From Caulobacter ginsengisoli (GTDB lineage: Bacteria > Pseudomonadota > Alphaproteobacteria > Caulobacterales > Caulobacteraceae), in assembly GCF_030814835.1 (NCBI RefSeq), contig NZ_JAUSVS010000007.1, positions 124,001 to 188,000 on the forward strand: a DNA stretch of 64,000 nucleotides. The letters run 5' to 3'. The notes beneath the pieces were generated by a model. That model searched no databases. It was not told the origin of the DNA and saw only the letters and a program-made list of their open reading frames with translations. Position numbers and translations under genes: made by a program. This document shows, one piece after another, positions 8,116 through 16,810 of the stretch. Numbering within the stretch: the first letter of the stretch is position 1; every line of letters starts with the position of its first letter.

Positions 8116-8475
8116 TCAGCTGGCGGCGGGGGCGAAGACGCCGAAGCACAGGGTCAGGAAGCCGGCCACGGCGGCCAGGGCGTGGATGACGGCGACCGGC
8201 TTGGGCGGAACCTGTCCGCGCAGATGGAAGCTGATCATCAGGAAGCCGCCCAGGGCCGCCAGGACCAGCAGGCCGGCCGCGATCAGCACCGCCATCGGGG
8301 CGGGGGTTCCGGTCAGGAAGGCGGCGTAGAGCAGGATGACCAGGCCGGTGGCGGCGAAGGCCCCATGGGCCAGGGCCGCCGGCCAGGGCGGCAGGGCGCC
8401 CTTGAGCACCCTCGAAATCAGATACAGGCCGAACACCGCGGCCAACGCGAACAGGGCAACCGAATAGATCAGCAT
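8116..8475 (-). CDS. Small four-helix membrane protein, first gene of operon
   Basis: The 119-residue product is almost wholly hydrophobic, with four predicted helices and a histidine in helices two and four (LAHGAFAATGL, AVIHALAAVAGF) plus HLRGQ in a loop. A good ribosome-binding site (GAGGGAGAG) precedes ATG 8475. It is followed after 7 bases by the DUF2231 gene and is divergent from the Fe-S-type regulator at 8621, across an intergenic region with two short dyads. The histidine pattern hints at a redox or haem role, but I do not recognise the family. Confidence 0.65.
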   Translation of the reverse strand: MLIYSVALFALAAVFGLYLISRVLKGALPPWPAALAHGAFAATGLVILLYAAFLTGTPAPMAVLIAAGLLVLAALGGFLMISFHLRGQVPPKPVAVIHALAAVAGFLTLCFGVFAPAAS

Positions 8476-8520
8476 CGTCTCTCTCCCTCGAAGGATCGCA
8501 AGGCTGCGCCCGGCCAGAGA

Positions 8521-8555
8521 CTTTGTAAAGTTAGTTCTGTCAAAAGTGTCTTTTG
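8521..8555. promoter_or_regulatory. Two short dyads in a divergent promoter region
   Basis: CTTT-GT-AAAG at 8521-8530 and CAAAAG-TGT-CTTTTG at 8541-8555 (6-base perfect arms) lie 46 bases upstream of the membrane operon (start 8475) and 66 bases upstream of the regulator (start 8621). Both stand out as AT-rich in this GC-rich region. They are candidate sites for the adjacent SufR-like regulator controlling itself and the divergent operon. Confidence 0.45.
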
Positions 8556-8620
8556 TCGGATGAGTGGTCTAGGCTGGGGCCGTCCGGCGCGCTAAGGCCT
8601 GGAGACGAACGGGAGAGACG

Positions 8621-9250
8621 ATGCTCGAGGTGATCGGCCAGAGACAGCAGGCGCTGTTGCACCTGCTGCTGGAGCGCAAGCAGGGGCTGACGGTCGACCA
8701 GATGGCGGCGGCCCTGGGCATCACCCGCACGGCGGTCCGCGAGCATGTGGCGGCCCTGGAGCGCGACCGGCTGATCGCCCCCGGCCAGGCCCTGCCCTCG
8801 ACCGGCGGACGGCCCGGCCGGCGCTATGTGCTGACCCCCAGGGGCCACGCCCTGTTTCCCAAGCAGTACGACCTGATGGCGCGGCTGCTGCTGGAATCCC
8901 TGGCGCGCCAGCTGGGCGGGGGGCCGGCGGTGGAGGCCGAGCTGGCCGAGCTGGGGGCGCGGCTGGCGGCGGATCTCAAGGGCCGGATCGGCGGGGCGAC
9001 CCTGGCCGAGCGGGCCGGGGCGACGGCGCTGCTGATGCGCGAGCTGGGCTATGAAGCCACGGCCGGCGGCGGCGAAACCCCCGAGATCGAGGCTTTCAAC
9101 TGCGTCTATCACGAGCTGGCCCAGAAGGACCGGGCGGTCTGCGCCCTGGACCTGGCCCTGATCGGCGGTCTGGCGGAGGCTGAGGTCGAGCACCGCGCCT
9201 GCATGGCCCGCGGCGACGACAGCTGCCGCTTCTGCCTCAAGCCGCGCTAG
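8621..9250 (+). CDS. SufR-like winged-helix regulator with Cys-rich C-terminus
   Basis: A protein of 209 residues. The N-terminus is a winged helix (LTVDQMAAALGITRTAVREHVAALERDRLI, then GGRPGRRYVLTPRGHALFP), the pattern of the DeoR/ArsR-like SufR group. The C-terminal domain ends in a cysteine cluster: NCVYHELAQKDRAVCALD, then HRACMARGDDSCRFC. Five cysteines at such spacing resemble Fe-S-binding regulators of the SufR family, which sense Fe-S status. There is a good ribosome-binding site (GGGAGA). It is divergent from two small histidine-containing membrane proteins, so a redox or iron signal is plausible. Cluster binding is inference. Confidence 0.72.
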   Translation: MLEVIGQRQQALLHLLLERKQGLTVDQMAAALGITRTAVREHVAALERDRLIAPGQALPSTGGRPGRRYVLTPRGHALFPKQYDLMARLLLESLARQLGGGPAVEAELAELGARLAADLKGRIGGATLAERAGATALLMRELGYEATAGGGETPEIEAFNCVYHELAQKDRAVCALDLALIGGLAEAEVEHRACMARGDDSCRFCLKPR

Positions 9251-9284
9251 GCTGGCCGACCTTTCCCCCTGCAGAGCCTTTTCC

Positions 9285-10268
9285 ATGCGCCTCGTCCAAG
9301 CCGCCGCCCTCGACTCCATCGCCGACTACCGCCTGATCGAAGTCGAGCCGCCCACACCCGGCCCCGGCCAGGTCGCCGTGCGGGTCAAGGCCTGCGGGGT
9401 GGGCTATGTCGACGCCCTGGTGGCGCTGGGGCGTTACCAGGTCAAACCGCCGCTGCCCCACACCCCGGGCTCGGAGATCGGCGGGGTGGTCGAGGCGCTG
9501 GGTGAGGGGGTCACGGGCCTCAGCATCGGCCAGCGGGTGATGGCCCAGGCGGCGGGCGGCTTCGCCGAAGTCGACCTGGCCCCGGCGGCGGCGGTGACGC
9601 CCATTCCCGAGGCGATGAGCTTCGAGCAGGCGGCTGGCTTCCGGATCAACTACCTGACCGCCCTCCACGGCCTGGCCGACCGCGCGGCCATCCGGCCGGG
9701 CGAGCGGCTGCTGGCGCTGGGCGCGGCAGGCGGGGTCGGCATGGCGGCGGCGCAGGTGGGCGCCCTGCTGGGCGCGCGGGTCATCGCCTGCGCCAGCACA
9801 CCCGAAAAGCGCGCCTTCGCCCTGGCCCACGGGGCGGAGGCGGCCATCGACACGGCCTCTGCCGATCCCAAGGCCTGGCGCGAGCAGCTCAAGCTCCTGT
9901 GCGACGGCGCCGGGCCGGACGTGATTTTCGACCCGGTCTGCGGCCCGCTGTTCGAGGCGGCCTTCCGCTCACTGGCCTGGAAGGGCCGCCACCTCGTCGT
10001 CGGCTTCGCCGGCGGCCCCATCCCGGCCCTCCCCGCCAACCTGACCCTGATGAAGGGCGCGGCCCTGGTCGGAGTTGATGTGCGCCAGTTCCTGCTGTTC
10101 GAGCGGACCAGGGCGGCCGAGCATCTGGCCCAGCTGATGGCCTGGGTGGCAGAGGGCCGCCTGGCGCCGCCGGTCGGCCGGACCTTCGCCTTCGAGGACT
10201 ATGCCGAGGCCCTGACCTTCGCCCTCAGCGGCCAGGGGCTGGGCAAGACGGTGCTGCGGGTGTCCTGA
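9285..10268 (+). CDS. NADPH:quinone oxidoreductase-type MDR dehydrogenase
   Basis: A 327-residue zinc-independent medium-chain dehydrogenase. The GroES-like N-terminal domain has PGPGQVAVRVKACGVGYVDALV and PHTPGSEIGGVVEALGEGV. The Rossmann domain carries LGAAGGVGMAAAQVGALLGA, the AAGGVG-x3-Q motif of the NADPH-quinone reductase (Zta-crystallin) branch. No structural-zinc cysteine cluster is seen, consistent with that branch. It likely reduces quinones or enones with NADPH in the cytoplasm. It follows the SufR-like regulator by 34 bases in the same direction, so they could share a transcript. Confidence 0.88.
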   Translation: MRLVQAAALDSIADYRLIEVEPPTPGPGQVAVRVKACGVGYVDALVALGRYQVKPPLPHTPGSEIGGVVEALGEGVTGLSIGQRVMAQAAGGFAEVDLAPAAAVTPIPEAMSFEQAAGFRINYLTALHGLADRAAIRPGERLLALGAAGGVGMAAAQVGALLGARVIACASTPEKRAFALAHGAEAAIDTASADPKAWREQLKLLCDGAGPDVIFDPVCGPLFEAAFRSLAWKGRHLVVGFAGGPIPALPANLTLMKGAALVGVDVRQFLLFERTRAAEHLAQLMAWVAEGRLAPPVGRTFAFEDYAEALTFALSGQGLGKTVLRVS

Positions 10269-10272
10269 CCGC

Positions 10273-10641
10273 TCAGGTCGTCGCCGGCCCGCAGGTGAAG
10301 GCGTCGATCATCGGCCATGACGAGTCCGTCGGCAGGCCATCGCCCCATGACCCGCCCAGACGGCCGACATGGTAGTCGAAATCGCAAACCTGACCCAGAC
10401 CCGGCAACCGCTCGGTTTCGTCCATATGCAGGGAAAACAGGTCGATGGCCGCGCCATCCGCGGCGCGGACCCTGACCCGGCTCCAGACGGCCAGGACTCC
10501 GGAGGCGACCCTGCCGGGAACCACCGCCTCGACAATGGCGCCCTTCAGATGCAGGGGCGGCCCTTCCCAGGGCTCATAGGCCTTTGTCGGAGCGGCCCCC
10601 GCGGCGAGCAGGGCCGCCGCCAGCATGATCTTCAAAGTCAT
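10273..10641 (-). CDS. Small secreted protein of unknown function
   Basis: A 122-residue protein starting at ATG 10641 with a signal peptide (MTLKIMLAAALLAAG, cut near KAYEP). The mature part is a small domain with LKGAIVEAVVPGRVASGVLAVWSRVRVRA and two cysteines (QVCDFDYHVG and AFTCGP) that could form a disulphide. It should be periplasmic. An in-frame upstream ATG at 10686 would spoil the signal peptide and is less likely. It converges with the quinone reductase, 4 bases apart. Family not recognised. Confidence 0.62.
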   Translation of the reverse strand: MTLKIMLAAALLAAGAAPTKAYEPWEGPPLHLKGAIVEAVVPGRVASGVLAVWSRVRVRAADGAAIDLFSLHMDETERLPGLGQVCDFDYHVGRLGGSWGDGLPTDSSWPMIDAFTCGPATT

Positions 10642-10789
10642 GGTCCCTCCGGTCAATCTCGCGAGGGTTGACCGGGATGGAAGCAAAATCGTGGCGCCGC
10701 CTTCCCTTGCGTCCGGCTTGTCACCCCTCCAGGCCCGGCGCGATACTTCGGCCGAGCGGCCCCGTCAGAGGGCTTCCGGAGGAAACGCC

Positions 10790-11944
10790 GTGCCGGATGA
10801 CTTCATCCTGGAGATCGACAAGCAGGTCGGCATCGCCGTCGCCCGCCAGCGCGTCCCCGAGGCCGCCACCCGCGCCTGGCCGGAAGGTACCGTGATCGTC
10901 TCGGCCGACAGCCACATGCTGGAGACCGACTGCTGGATCGACCGCTTCCCCGAGCATCTGAAGGACCAGGCTCCGCGCATGGTGTTCAAGGACGGCGGCT
11001 GGGACCTCTCCATCGCCGGCCAGTCGATGACCCCGCCGGCCATCGCCGCCTCCCTCTGCGAGGCGATGGAATGCTATCCCGGCCTGACCGATCTCGAGGC
11101 CCGCCTGCGCGACCTCGACATCGAGGGCGTGGAGAAGGAGCTGATCTTCCCCCAGCGCCTGTTCGGCCTCCTCATGTTCGGCGAGCTGACCAACCGGGCG
11201 GAGGTGTTCGGCGCCTACAACGAACATATCGGCGAGGTCTGCGCCGCCTCGGGCGGGCGGCTCTTCCCGGTGATGATCCCCAGCTACTGGGACCCCGAGG
11301 GCGCGGCGGCCTCGGTCCGGCGCTGCGTCGAGCTGGGCGCGGCCTGCCTGATGATCCCGATCAAGCCCGGCAAATTCGAAAACGGCCGGACCATCCACTA
11401 CAATCACGCCGTCATGGACCCCTTCTGGGCGGCGGTGGAGGCCAGCGGCCTGCCGCTAGCCTTCCATATCGGCGAGGCCATCCCGACCGCCGAGCCGGGC
11501 GCGGTCGGGGTCTCGGTGCTGACCCAGATGCAGGGCTTTCGGCACAACTGGGGCCAGCTGGTGTTCGGCGGGGTGTTCGACCGCTTCCCGGGCCTGAAAG
11601 CGGTCTTCGTCGAGGGCGGCTTAAGCTGGATCCCCGGCATGCTGCACGACGCCGACATGATCTATAACAGCTTCCCGACCTCGATTTCCCCCAGGCTGGC
11701 CCATGCCCCCAGCTGGTACTGGCGCAACCACTGCTACGCCACCTTCATGACCGATCCGGTGGGCCTTGAGATGCTGCACCGCATCGGTCCCGGGACGGTG
11801 ATGTGGTCCTCCGACTACCCCCACCAGGAAAGCACCTTCGGCTACACCCGCAGCGCCATCCAGGCGGTGTTCGACGCCGTGCCCGTCGAGGACGCCCAGA
11901 AGATCGTCGGCAAGACGGCGCTTGAGCTCTTTCGAATGGCTTAG
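10790..11944 (+). CDS. Amidohydrolase 2 family metal-dependent hydrolase
   Basis: Start at GTG 10790 with a strong GGAGGA 6 bases before it; 384 residues. The family marks are VIVSADSHMLET (the DSH near the first strand), GLPLAFHIGE (central His), VEGGLSWIPGML, and VMWSSDYPHQES with the catalytic Asp-Tyr-Pro-His near the C-terminus. This is the amidohydrolase-2 / ACMSD-like TIM-barrel group, which decarboxylates or hydrolyses aromatic-type acids using one metal ion. The substrate cannot be named. The gene stands alone, divergent from a secreted protein. Confidence 0.87.
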   Translation: MPDDFILEIDKQVGIAVARQRVPEAATRAWPEGTVIVSADSHMLETDCWIDRFPEHLKDQAPRMVFKDGGWDLSIAGQSMTPPAIAASLCEAMECYPGLTDLEARLRDLDIEGVEKELIFPQRLFGLLMFGELTNRAEVFGAYNEHIGEVCAASGGRLFPVMIPSYWDPEGAAASVRRCVELGAACLMIPIKPGKFENGRTIHYNHAVMDPFWAAVEASGLPLAFHIGEAIPTAEPGAVGVSVLTQMQGFRHNWGQLVFGGVFDRFPGLKAVFVEGGLSWIPGMLHDADMIYNSFPTSISPRLAHAPSWYWRNHCYATFMTDPVGLEMLHRIGPGTVMWSSDYPHQESTFGYTRSAIQAVFDAVPVEDAQKIVGKTALELFRMA

Positions 11945-12014
11945 CGCGTCCAAACGCAATTCCCGCGTCGCTTTGCCGCCCCGCCGTTGACGAAATGCTA
12001 CCCATCCCCGGCGC

Positions 12015-13784
12015 ATGGTGGCGGCCGAGGAAACGCGGACACCGCCAATGCGGGCCCTGGACAGGCTTTTTGACGACCAGTTCGACGAGATCGCCGCCGA
12101 CGCGGCGAAGGGCTTCTGGCTGCGTGTCGGGAGCGCGGCGCTGACCGTTACTCTGATGAGCCTGTCGGTGAGCCCCTGGGTCGCGATCCCGTGGGTGGCG
12201 GCCTTCGTGCTGGTCGAGGCCTGGGGTTTGCTGGCGCACCGCCCGCGGCCCCCGGAGCGCCCCGGCGCCACCGCCCGCCGGATCAACCAGGCCATGGTCG
12301 GGCTGGCCGCCATCGCCGTCTGGACCGCGGTGGCGCTGATCTACTGGGTCACCGGCGATCCCGCCCTGCAGTTTGTCGCCGCCTGCGTCCTGACCGGCAT
12401 CCTGCTGGCGGCCCAGTTCCAGGCCGCCCGCTCGACGACCATGCTGGCCATCACCGCGACGCCGCCGTTTCTGGCCCTGGCCGTCCTGCCGCTGATGTCC
12501 CGCGACTTCCACGGCCTCAGTCTGTTCATGGTCTATGCCAGCATCGCCCTGATCGGCCTGCACCTGTCCGCCGGGATCGGGGCCCATCGCCAGGCGGCCG
12601 TCCGGCTGGAACGCCTGCAGCGCGAGGCCGTGGCCGCCAACCAGGCCAAGTCGGCCTTCCTGGCGATGATGAGCCATGAGATCCGCACGCCGATGAACGG
12701 GGTGCTGGGCATGGCCCACGCCCTGGCCCAGGGTTCGCTCAACCCCGAGCAGCGTCGTCAGGTCGAGATGCTGACCCGTTCGGGCGACGGGCTGATGATC
12801 ATCCTGAACGACATTCTCGATCTGTCGAAGATCGAGGCCGGCCGCCTGGTCCTGGAGGACACCGTCTTCGACCTGCATGATCTGGCCAAGGTCGCCGAGG
12901 AGCTCTGGCGCCCGGCCGCCGAGGCCAAGGGGCTGGCCCTGGCCTGCGAGATCGCCTCCGAGGTTCCCCAATGGGTGAGGGGCGATCCGACCCGGGTGCG
13001 CCAGATCCTGCTCAACCACCTCTCCAACGCGGTGAAGTTCACCGAGCGGGGGGGCATTCAGATCGCCCTCGACGCCCCGGAGGCCGGCGTGGTGCGGATC
13101 AGCGTGCGGGACAGCGGCGTGGGCATGACGGCCGAGGAGCGGGCGGGCCTGTTCGAGGCCTTCTCGCAGGCGGACGCCTCCATCGCCCGCCGCTTCGGCG
13201 GCACGGGCCTGGGCCTTTCCATCAACCGCCAGCTGGTCGAGATGATGGGCGGCGAGATCGCCGTCGACAGCACGCCCGGCGCCGGATCCGAGTTCCGCAT
13301 CACCCTGTCCCTGCCCGCCGCGCAGGCGCCCGCCTGGGCGTCGGCCCCGGACGCCGAGGCGTTCAGCCTGGCCGGCCTGCGGGTGCTGGTCGCCGAGGAC
13401 AATCCGGTCAATCAGGCGGTCGTCCAGGCCGTGCTGTCGGCCACCGAGGCGGTGGTCGATCTGGCCGATGATGGCGAGGCGGCGCTGCGGCTGCTGGCGG
13501 TGAATACCTACGATCTGGTGCTGATGGACATCCACATGCCGACCCTGGACGGCATCGAGGCCCTGCGCCGCATCCGGGCGGGCGAAGCCGGCCGGCCGGA
13601 CCAGCCGGTCATCGCCTTGACCGCCGACGCCATGGATGGCGACGGCGAGCGGTTCATCGCGATGGGCTTCGACGGGGTCGAATCCAAGCCGATCCAGCCG
13701 GCCAGGCTGATCGCCGCCATCGCCCAGCTGTGCGGCCCCTGGCGGCTCGCCGACCTCGACGAAGCCAGGCTGTCGGTGGCCTGA
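12015..13784 (+). CDS. Hybrid sensor histidine kinase
   Basis: A protein of 589 residues. Residues 35-190 hold about five to six membrane helices with little periplasmic sequence. A HisKA domain has MMSHEIRTPMNGV (His221), then an ATPase domain with N-box LLNHLSNAVKFT (334-342), DSGVGM (366-371) and GGTGLGLS (395-402). A C-terminal receiver (454-575) has EDN at 461, phospho-acceptor LVLMD505 and ESK558P. The input is probably membrane-derived. No partner regulator is adjacent; signalling through a phosphotransfer protein is typical. A TTGACG box lies about 20 bases upstream. Confidence 0.93.
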   Translation: MVAAEETRTPPMRALDRLFDDQFDEIAADAAKGFWLRVGSAALTVTLMSLSVSPWVAIPWVAAFVLVEAWGLLAHRPRPPERPGATARRINQAMVGLAAIAVWTAVALIYWVTGDPALQFVAACVLTGILLAAQFQAARSTTMLAITATPPFLALAVLPLMSRDFHGLSLFMVYASIALIGLHLSAGIGAHRQAAVRLERLQREAVAANQAKSAFLAMMSHEIRTPMNGVLGMAHALAQGSLNPEQRRQVEMLTRSGDGLMIILNDILDLSKIEAGRLVLEDTVFDLHDLAKVAEELWRPAAEAKGLALACEIASEVPQWVRGDPTRVRQILLNHLSNAVKFTERGGIQIALDAPEAGVVRISVRDSGVGMTAEERAGLFEAFSQADASIARRFGGTGLGLSINRQLVEMMGGEIAVDSTPGAGSEFRITLSLPAAQAPAWASAPDAEAFSLAGLRVLVAEDNPVNQAVVQAVLSATEAVVDLADDGEAALRLLAVNTYDLVLMDIHMPTLDGIEALRRIRAGEAGRPDQPVIALTADAMDGDGERFIAMGFDGVESKPIQPARLIAAIAQLCGPWRLADLDEARLSVA

Positions 13785-13790
13785 CGGGCT

Positions 13791-15341
13791 CTAGGCGGCC
13801 GGTTCGAACCCGGTCAGCACCCTGCGCCCCTTGTCGTCCGCCGCGAACGCCACCGTCGCCCCCAGCGGTTCCTCGGCGATCAGCCGCTGGACCATGGCCG
13901 TGTCGTCCTTGTCGCTCATGGCCACGAAGCGGTCTCCCGCCGCGTCGGTCCCCACCACCATGGCCCGGGGTTCGGGACCGCTGTAGTCGATGGTGTAGGT
14001 CGTGACCGTCCCCTCGCCGGCCGGCTCGGCCCGCATCGGCGGGATCGGCCAGCCATTGATCTCCGCCTGCAGGGCGCTGCTGTCGAAGGGCTTGAAGGGC
14101 CGGGGCGCGGTCCCGTAGACGCCGACGGAATACTTGGACAGGAACCCGCCATTGGCCCCGACCAGGCCCAGCTCGCCCGGATGCTCGCGCAGGCGCCGGA
14201 CCATGCTGGCGATGGCGTGCATCGAATAGTTGTTCCCCGCCCCGCCGAAGAAGGGCAGGCCGCCGGTCAGGGTCAGGCCGCGCGGGTCGGTCGGCGAAAG
14301 CCCCAGGGCGTCGCAGATGTTGAACACCGCGATCGGAAAACAGCTGTAGAGGTCGAAATGGCCGATATCGGCCAGGCCGGCGCCGGCCCCCGCCAGCGCC
14401 TGGCGCACGGCCGCCACGGACGCCGGGCTGGACCCCAGGTCGGCCCGTTCGATCACCGTGCGCTCCTTCACGTCGGCCCCGCCATAGAGATAGACGAACT
14501 TCTCCTCCGCCACGCCCAGCCGGCGCGCCAGACCCGCGCTGGTCAGCAGCACGGCCGCGCCCTGGTTGGCCTGGTCGCGGGCCACCATGCGGCGGGGGAA
14601 GGGGTCGGAGGTCAGGCGGTTGGCGGCCGTCACCGTGGCCAGGGCTTCGGCGTCGAACACCTCCTGCGACATGGCGTGCGGGTTGCCGGCCGCGACCTGG
14701 GTGAAGGGCGCGAACAGCTCGCCCATTTTCCGGCGATAGGCCTCCCTGTCGAGGCCGGTCCTGGCGCGGCGAGCGTTCTCAAACAACGCGTAGCACTGGA
14801 TGGGCGTGCGGCCGCCATGGTCGGTGACGACCTGGGTCAGCAGGCCCTCCAGGCCGTGGCCCCGGTCCTCGAGTTGGCCGTCGACCGTCTCCGACCAGTC
14901 GCGGGTCTCGTTCTGACCCGCCAGATGCCGGACAGTGGAGATCGCCTCCGAGCCGACCAGCAGGGCCATCTTCACCGCGCCGGCCGCGATGGCGTGGGCC
15001 ATCTCGTTCACCAGATGCTGGGGCCCCTGGCCGCCGGTCATTTCCGAAATCGCCCTGGCGGGGTCGGCGCCGATCCGCCTGGCCACCGAGCGCGGCAGGT
15101 TGTTGGAGGCTCCGAACGGCGCCCGGGCCATGGGGGTGGAAATCTCGAACTGCTTGATGGCCGCGATGACGTCGATATGGTCGGCCAGGTCCTGGCCTCC
15201 GGCGTCGGCGATGGCGGCGCGGGCGGCGGCGGCGGCCAGCTCGACCGGCGACAGGGCCTGGTAATCGGCCGCCTGGATGCGCTCGGAAGCCTCGCCCACT
15301 CCGATCAGCACGGGCGTGGCGTCGTCCAGGCGGTCGGTCAT
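13791..15341 (-). CDS. Thiolase-like (acetyl-CoA acetyltransferase family) protein
   Basis: Length 516 residues, longer than a standard biosynthetic thiolase (about 390). It has the thiolase-superfamily N-terminal layout (TPVLIGVGEASERI; LAAAAARAAIADAGG) and the C-terminal GAGNNYSMHAIASMVRRLRE with the conserved His. The usual active-site Cys of condensing thiolases (C-x-SG) is not obvious; the equivalent region reads MTGGQGPQHLVNEMAHAIAAG. That is typical of SCP2/AtoB-related proteins annotated as acetyl-CoA acetyltransferase but with an extra C-terminal domain (about 430-516). ATG 15341 follows GAGGAG. Thiolytic activity is uncertain. Confidence 0.8.
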   Translation of the reverse strand: MTDRLDDATPVLIGVGEASERIQAADYQALSPVELAAAAARAAIADAGGQDLADHIDVIAAIKQFEISTPMARAPFGASNNLPRSVARRIGADPARAISEMTGGQGPQHLVNEMAHAIAAGAVKMALLVGSEAISTVRHLAGQNETRDWSETVDGQLEDRGHGLEGLLTQVVTDHGGRTPIQCYALFENARRARTGLDREAYRRKMGELFAPFTQVAAGNPHAMSQEVFDAEALATVTAANRLTSDPFPRRMVARDQANQGAAVLLTSAGLARRLGVAEEKFVYLYGGADVKERTVIERADLGSSPASVAAVRQALAGAGAGLADIGHFDLYSCFPIAVFNICDALGLSPTDPRGLTLTGGLPFFGGAGNNYSMHAIASMVRRLREHPGELGLVGANGGFLSKYSVGVYGTAPRPFKPFDSSALQAEINGWPIPPMRAEPAGEGTVTTYTIDYSGPEPRAMVVGTDAAGDRFVAMSDKDDTAMVQRLIAEEPLGATVAFAADDKGRRVLTGFEPAA

Positions 15342-15451
15342 GGCGGGCTCCTCGTTTTCCCTGTGTTTGCGCAGGCGGAGCTTGGCTGCAAGCCGTGCCG
15401 TGGCGGAAGGAGGGTGAATTGCGGCGTTGCAAGCGGACGCGACGGCGGCCT

Positions 15452-15541
15452 ATTTCGGTGACAGTTTACTTTATCCGCTCCTGAGCCCCCTCAGGCAGCC
15501 GGCGAGCCACGGGAGCGAATAAAGTAAACTGTCACCGAAAT
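15452..15541. repeat. REP-like inverted repeat element
   Basis: Perfect 23-base arms at 15452-15474 and 15519-15541, containing GGTGACAGTTTACTTTAT and its complement, flank a 44-base GC-rich centre that itself pairs (CGCTCC near 15476 with GGAGCG near 15512, and CTGAG-CCCC-CTCAG inside). The GTGACAGTTTACTT core looks to me like a dispersed palindrome known from many Proteobacteria that is probably moved by RAYT-type transposases; this is from memory. It lies between the thiolase-like gene and the purine phosphorylase. Confidence 0.75.
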
Positions 15542-15572
15542 TACCCCGGCCGCAGACACCGCACGGACACCC

Positions 15573-16385
15573 ATGACCATCGCCGCCAAAGCCGCCGCCG
15601 CCATCTCCGCCCGTTACAGCGGCCCCTTCCCGAAGGTCGCCCTGGTGCTGGGCAGCGGCCTGGGCGGGTTCGGCGAGACCATGCAGGTGACCGAGGCCAT
15701 CCCCTATGCCGAGATCGAGGGCTTCCCGGTCTCCACCGTACAGGGTCACGCCGGCCGGCTGCTGATCGGCAAGGCCGGCGCCGCCGATGTCGTCTGCATG
15801 CAGGGCCGCATGCACCTCTACGAGGGCCACCCGCCCGCCAGCCTGGCGGTCGCCATCCGCGCCCTGCGTCGGCTGGGGGTCGAGACCCTGGTGCTGACCA
15901 ACGCCGCCGGCGGCCTGCGCCCGGACCTGACCCCCGGCTCGCTGATGGCCATCGAGGACCATATCAACCTGTCGGGCTTCAACCCGCTGATCGGACCCAA
16001 CGACGAGGCCGTCGGCCCGCGCTTCGTCGACATGACCGACGCCTACGACCCGGCCCTGCGCGCGCTGTTGGGTCAGGCGGCGGCGGCCCAGGGCGTCGAC
16101 CTCAAGCGCGGCGTCTATCTGCAGGTCGCCGGCCCCAACTTCGAGACCCCGGCCGAGATCCGCGCCTTCCGCACCCTGGGCGCCGATGCGGTCGGCATGT
16201 CGACGGTGCCCGAGACCCTGGTCGCCCGCCATTGCGGGATGCGGGTGGCGGCCGTCTCGCTGATCACCAACCTGGCCGCCGGCATCGCCGACCACCCTCT
16301 GTCGCACGCCGAGACCCTGAGCGAATCGGCCAAGGCCTTTGGGCCCATGAGCCGGCTGATCACCGACTTCCTGGGCAAGCTCTAA
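15573..16385 (+). CDS. punA: Purine-nucleoside phosphorylase
   Basis: A 270-residue family 2 (trimeric) purine nucleoside phosphorylase for salvage: nucleoside + phosphate gives base + (deoxy)ribose-1-phosphate. Seen motifs are VALVLGSGLGGFGE (phosphate-binding Ser), VQGHAGRLLIGK, MQGRMHLYEGH, LVLTNAAGGLRPDL, and ETPAEIRAFRTLGADAVGMSTVPE, the VGMSTVPE signature of the family. Length matches the family. It is transcribed away from the REP-like element just upstream, which may contain or separate its promoter. Confidence 0.95.
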   Translation: MTIAAKAAAAISARYSGPFPKVALVLGSGLGGFGETMQVTEAIPYAEIEGFPVSTVQGHAGRLLIGKAGAADVVCMQGRMHLYEGHPPASLAVAIRALRRLGVETLVLTNAAGGLRPDLTPGSLMAIEDHINLSGFNPLIGPNDEAVGPRFVDMTDAYDPALRALLGQAAAAQGVDLKRGVYLQVAGPNFETPAEIRAFRTLGADAVGMSTVPETLVARHCGMRVAAVSLITNLAAGIADHPLSHAETLSESAKAFGPMSRLITDFLGKL

Positions 16386-16396
16386 ACTGGCGCCCG

Positions 16397-16777
16397 TCAG
16401 GCGGAGGTGGGCGGCGCAAGCGGCGTCTGCTGGTATTGGACGGCCTTCCACACGCCGTCCCGCCGTTCGCAGACGGTGGTGGCCATGACGCTGACCTCGC
16501 GACCATCCCGTTCATAGATGGCGCGATAGGTGACGATGCCGGCGTCGGAGCCGAGGGCGCGGATATGGGTGGCCTCGATGCGCTTGGCGGCAAAGGGCGC
16601 GCGCTCACCCTGCATGGAGCCCAGCACCTGCGACTTGGTCATCACCCCAACGGGCAGCACCGCCGTCGCGTCGGGCGCCAGATAGCCGTCATAGAAGGCT
16701 CGGTCGTTTTCGGCGGAGGCGCGCAGGGCCTCCTTGGTGAGGGTGGCAAGTTCGCGTTGGACGTCGGTGTCGCTCAT
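16397..16777 (-). CDS. NTF2-like (SnoaL/DUF4440-type) protein
   Basis: A small 126-residue protein with the cone-shaped NTF2 fold pattern: an N-terminal helix pair (LATLTKEALRASAENDRAFYDGYL), APDATAVLPVGVMTKSQVL, and a long beta sheet ending RRDGVWKAVQYQQTPL. Such proteins bind small molecules or act as isomerases, and most are of unknown role. A strong ribosome-binding site (AAGGAGG) precedes ATG 16777. It converges with the purine phosphorylase and follows the AsmA gene on the same strand by 33 bases, so it may be the second gene of that operon. Confidence 0.78.
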   Translation of the reverse strand: MSDTDVQRELATLTKEALRASAENDRAFYDGYLAPDATAVLPVGVMTKSQVLGSMQGERAPFAAKRIEATHIRALGSDAGIVTYRAIYERDGREVSVMATTVCERRDGVWKAVQYQQTPLAPPTSA

Positions 16778-16810
16778 GGCTGACGCCTCCTTTTGGGGGC
16801 CCGATCGGCC

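Noticed and set aside
13800..13812. GGTTCGAACCC, like the T-arm of a tRNA
   Set aside because: It is in the C-terminal coding part of the thiolase-like gene and no acceptor, D-arm or anticodon arm can be placed around it.
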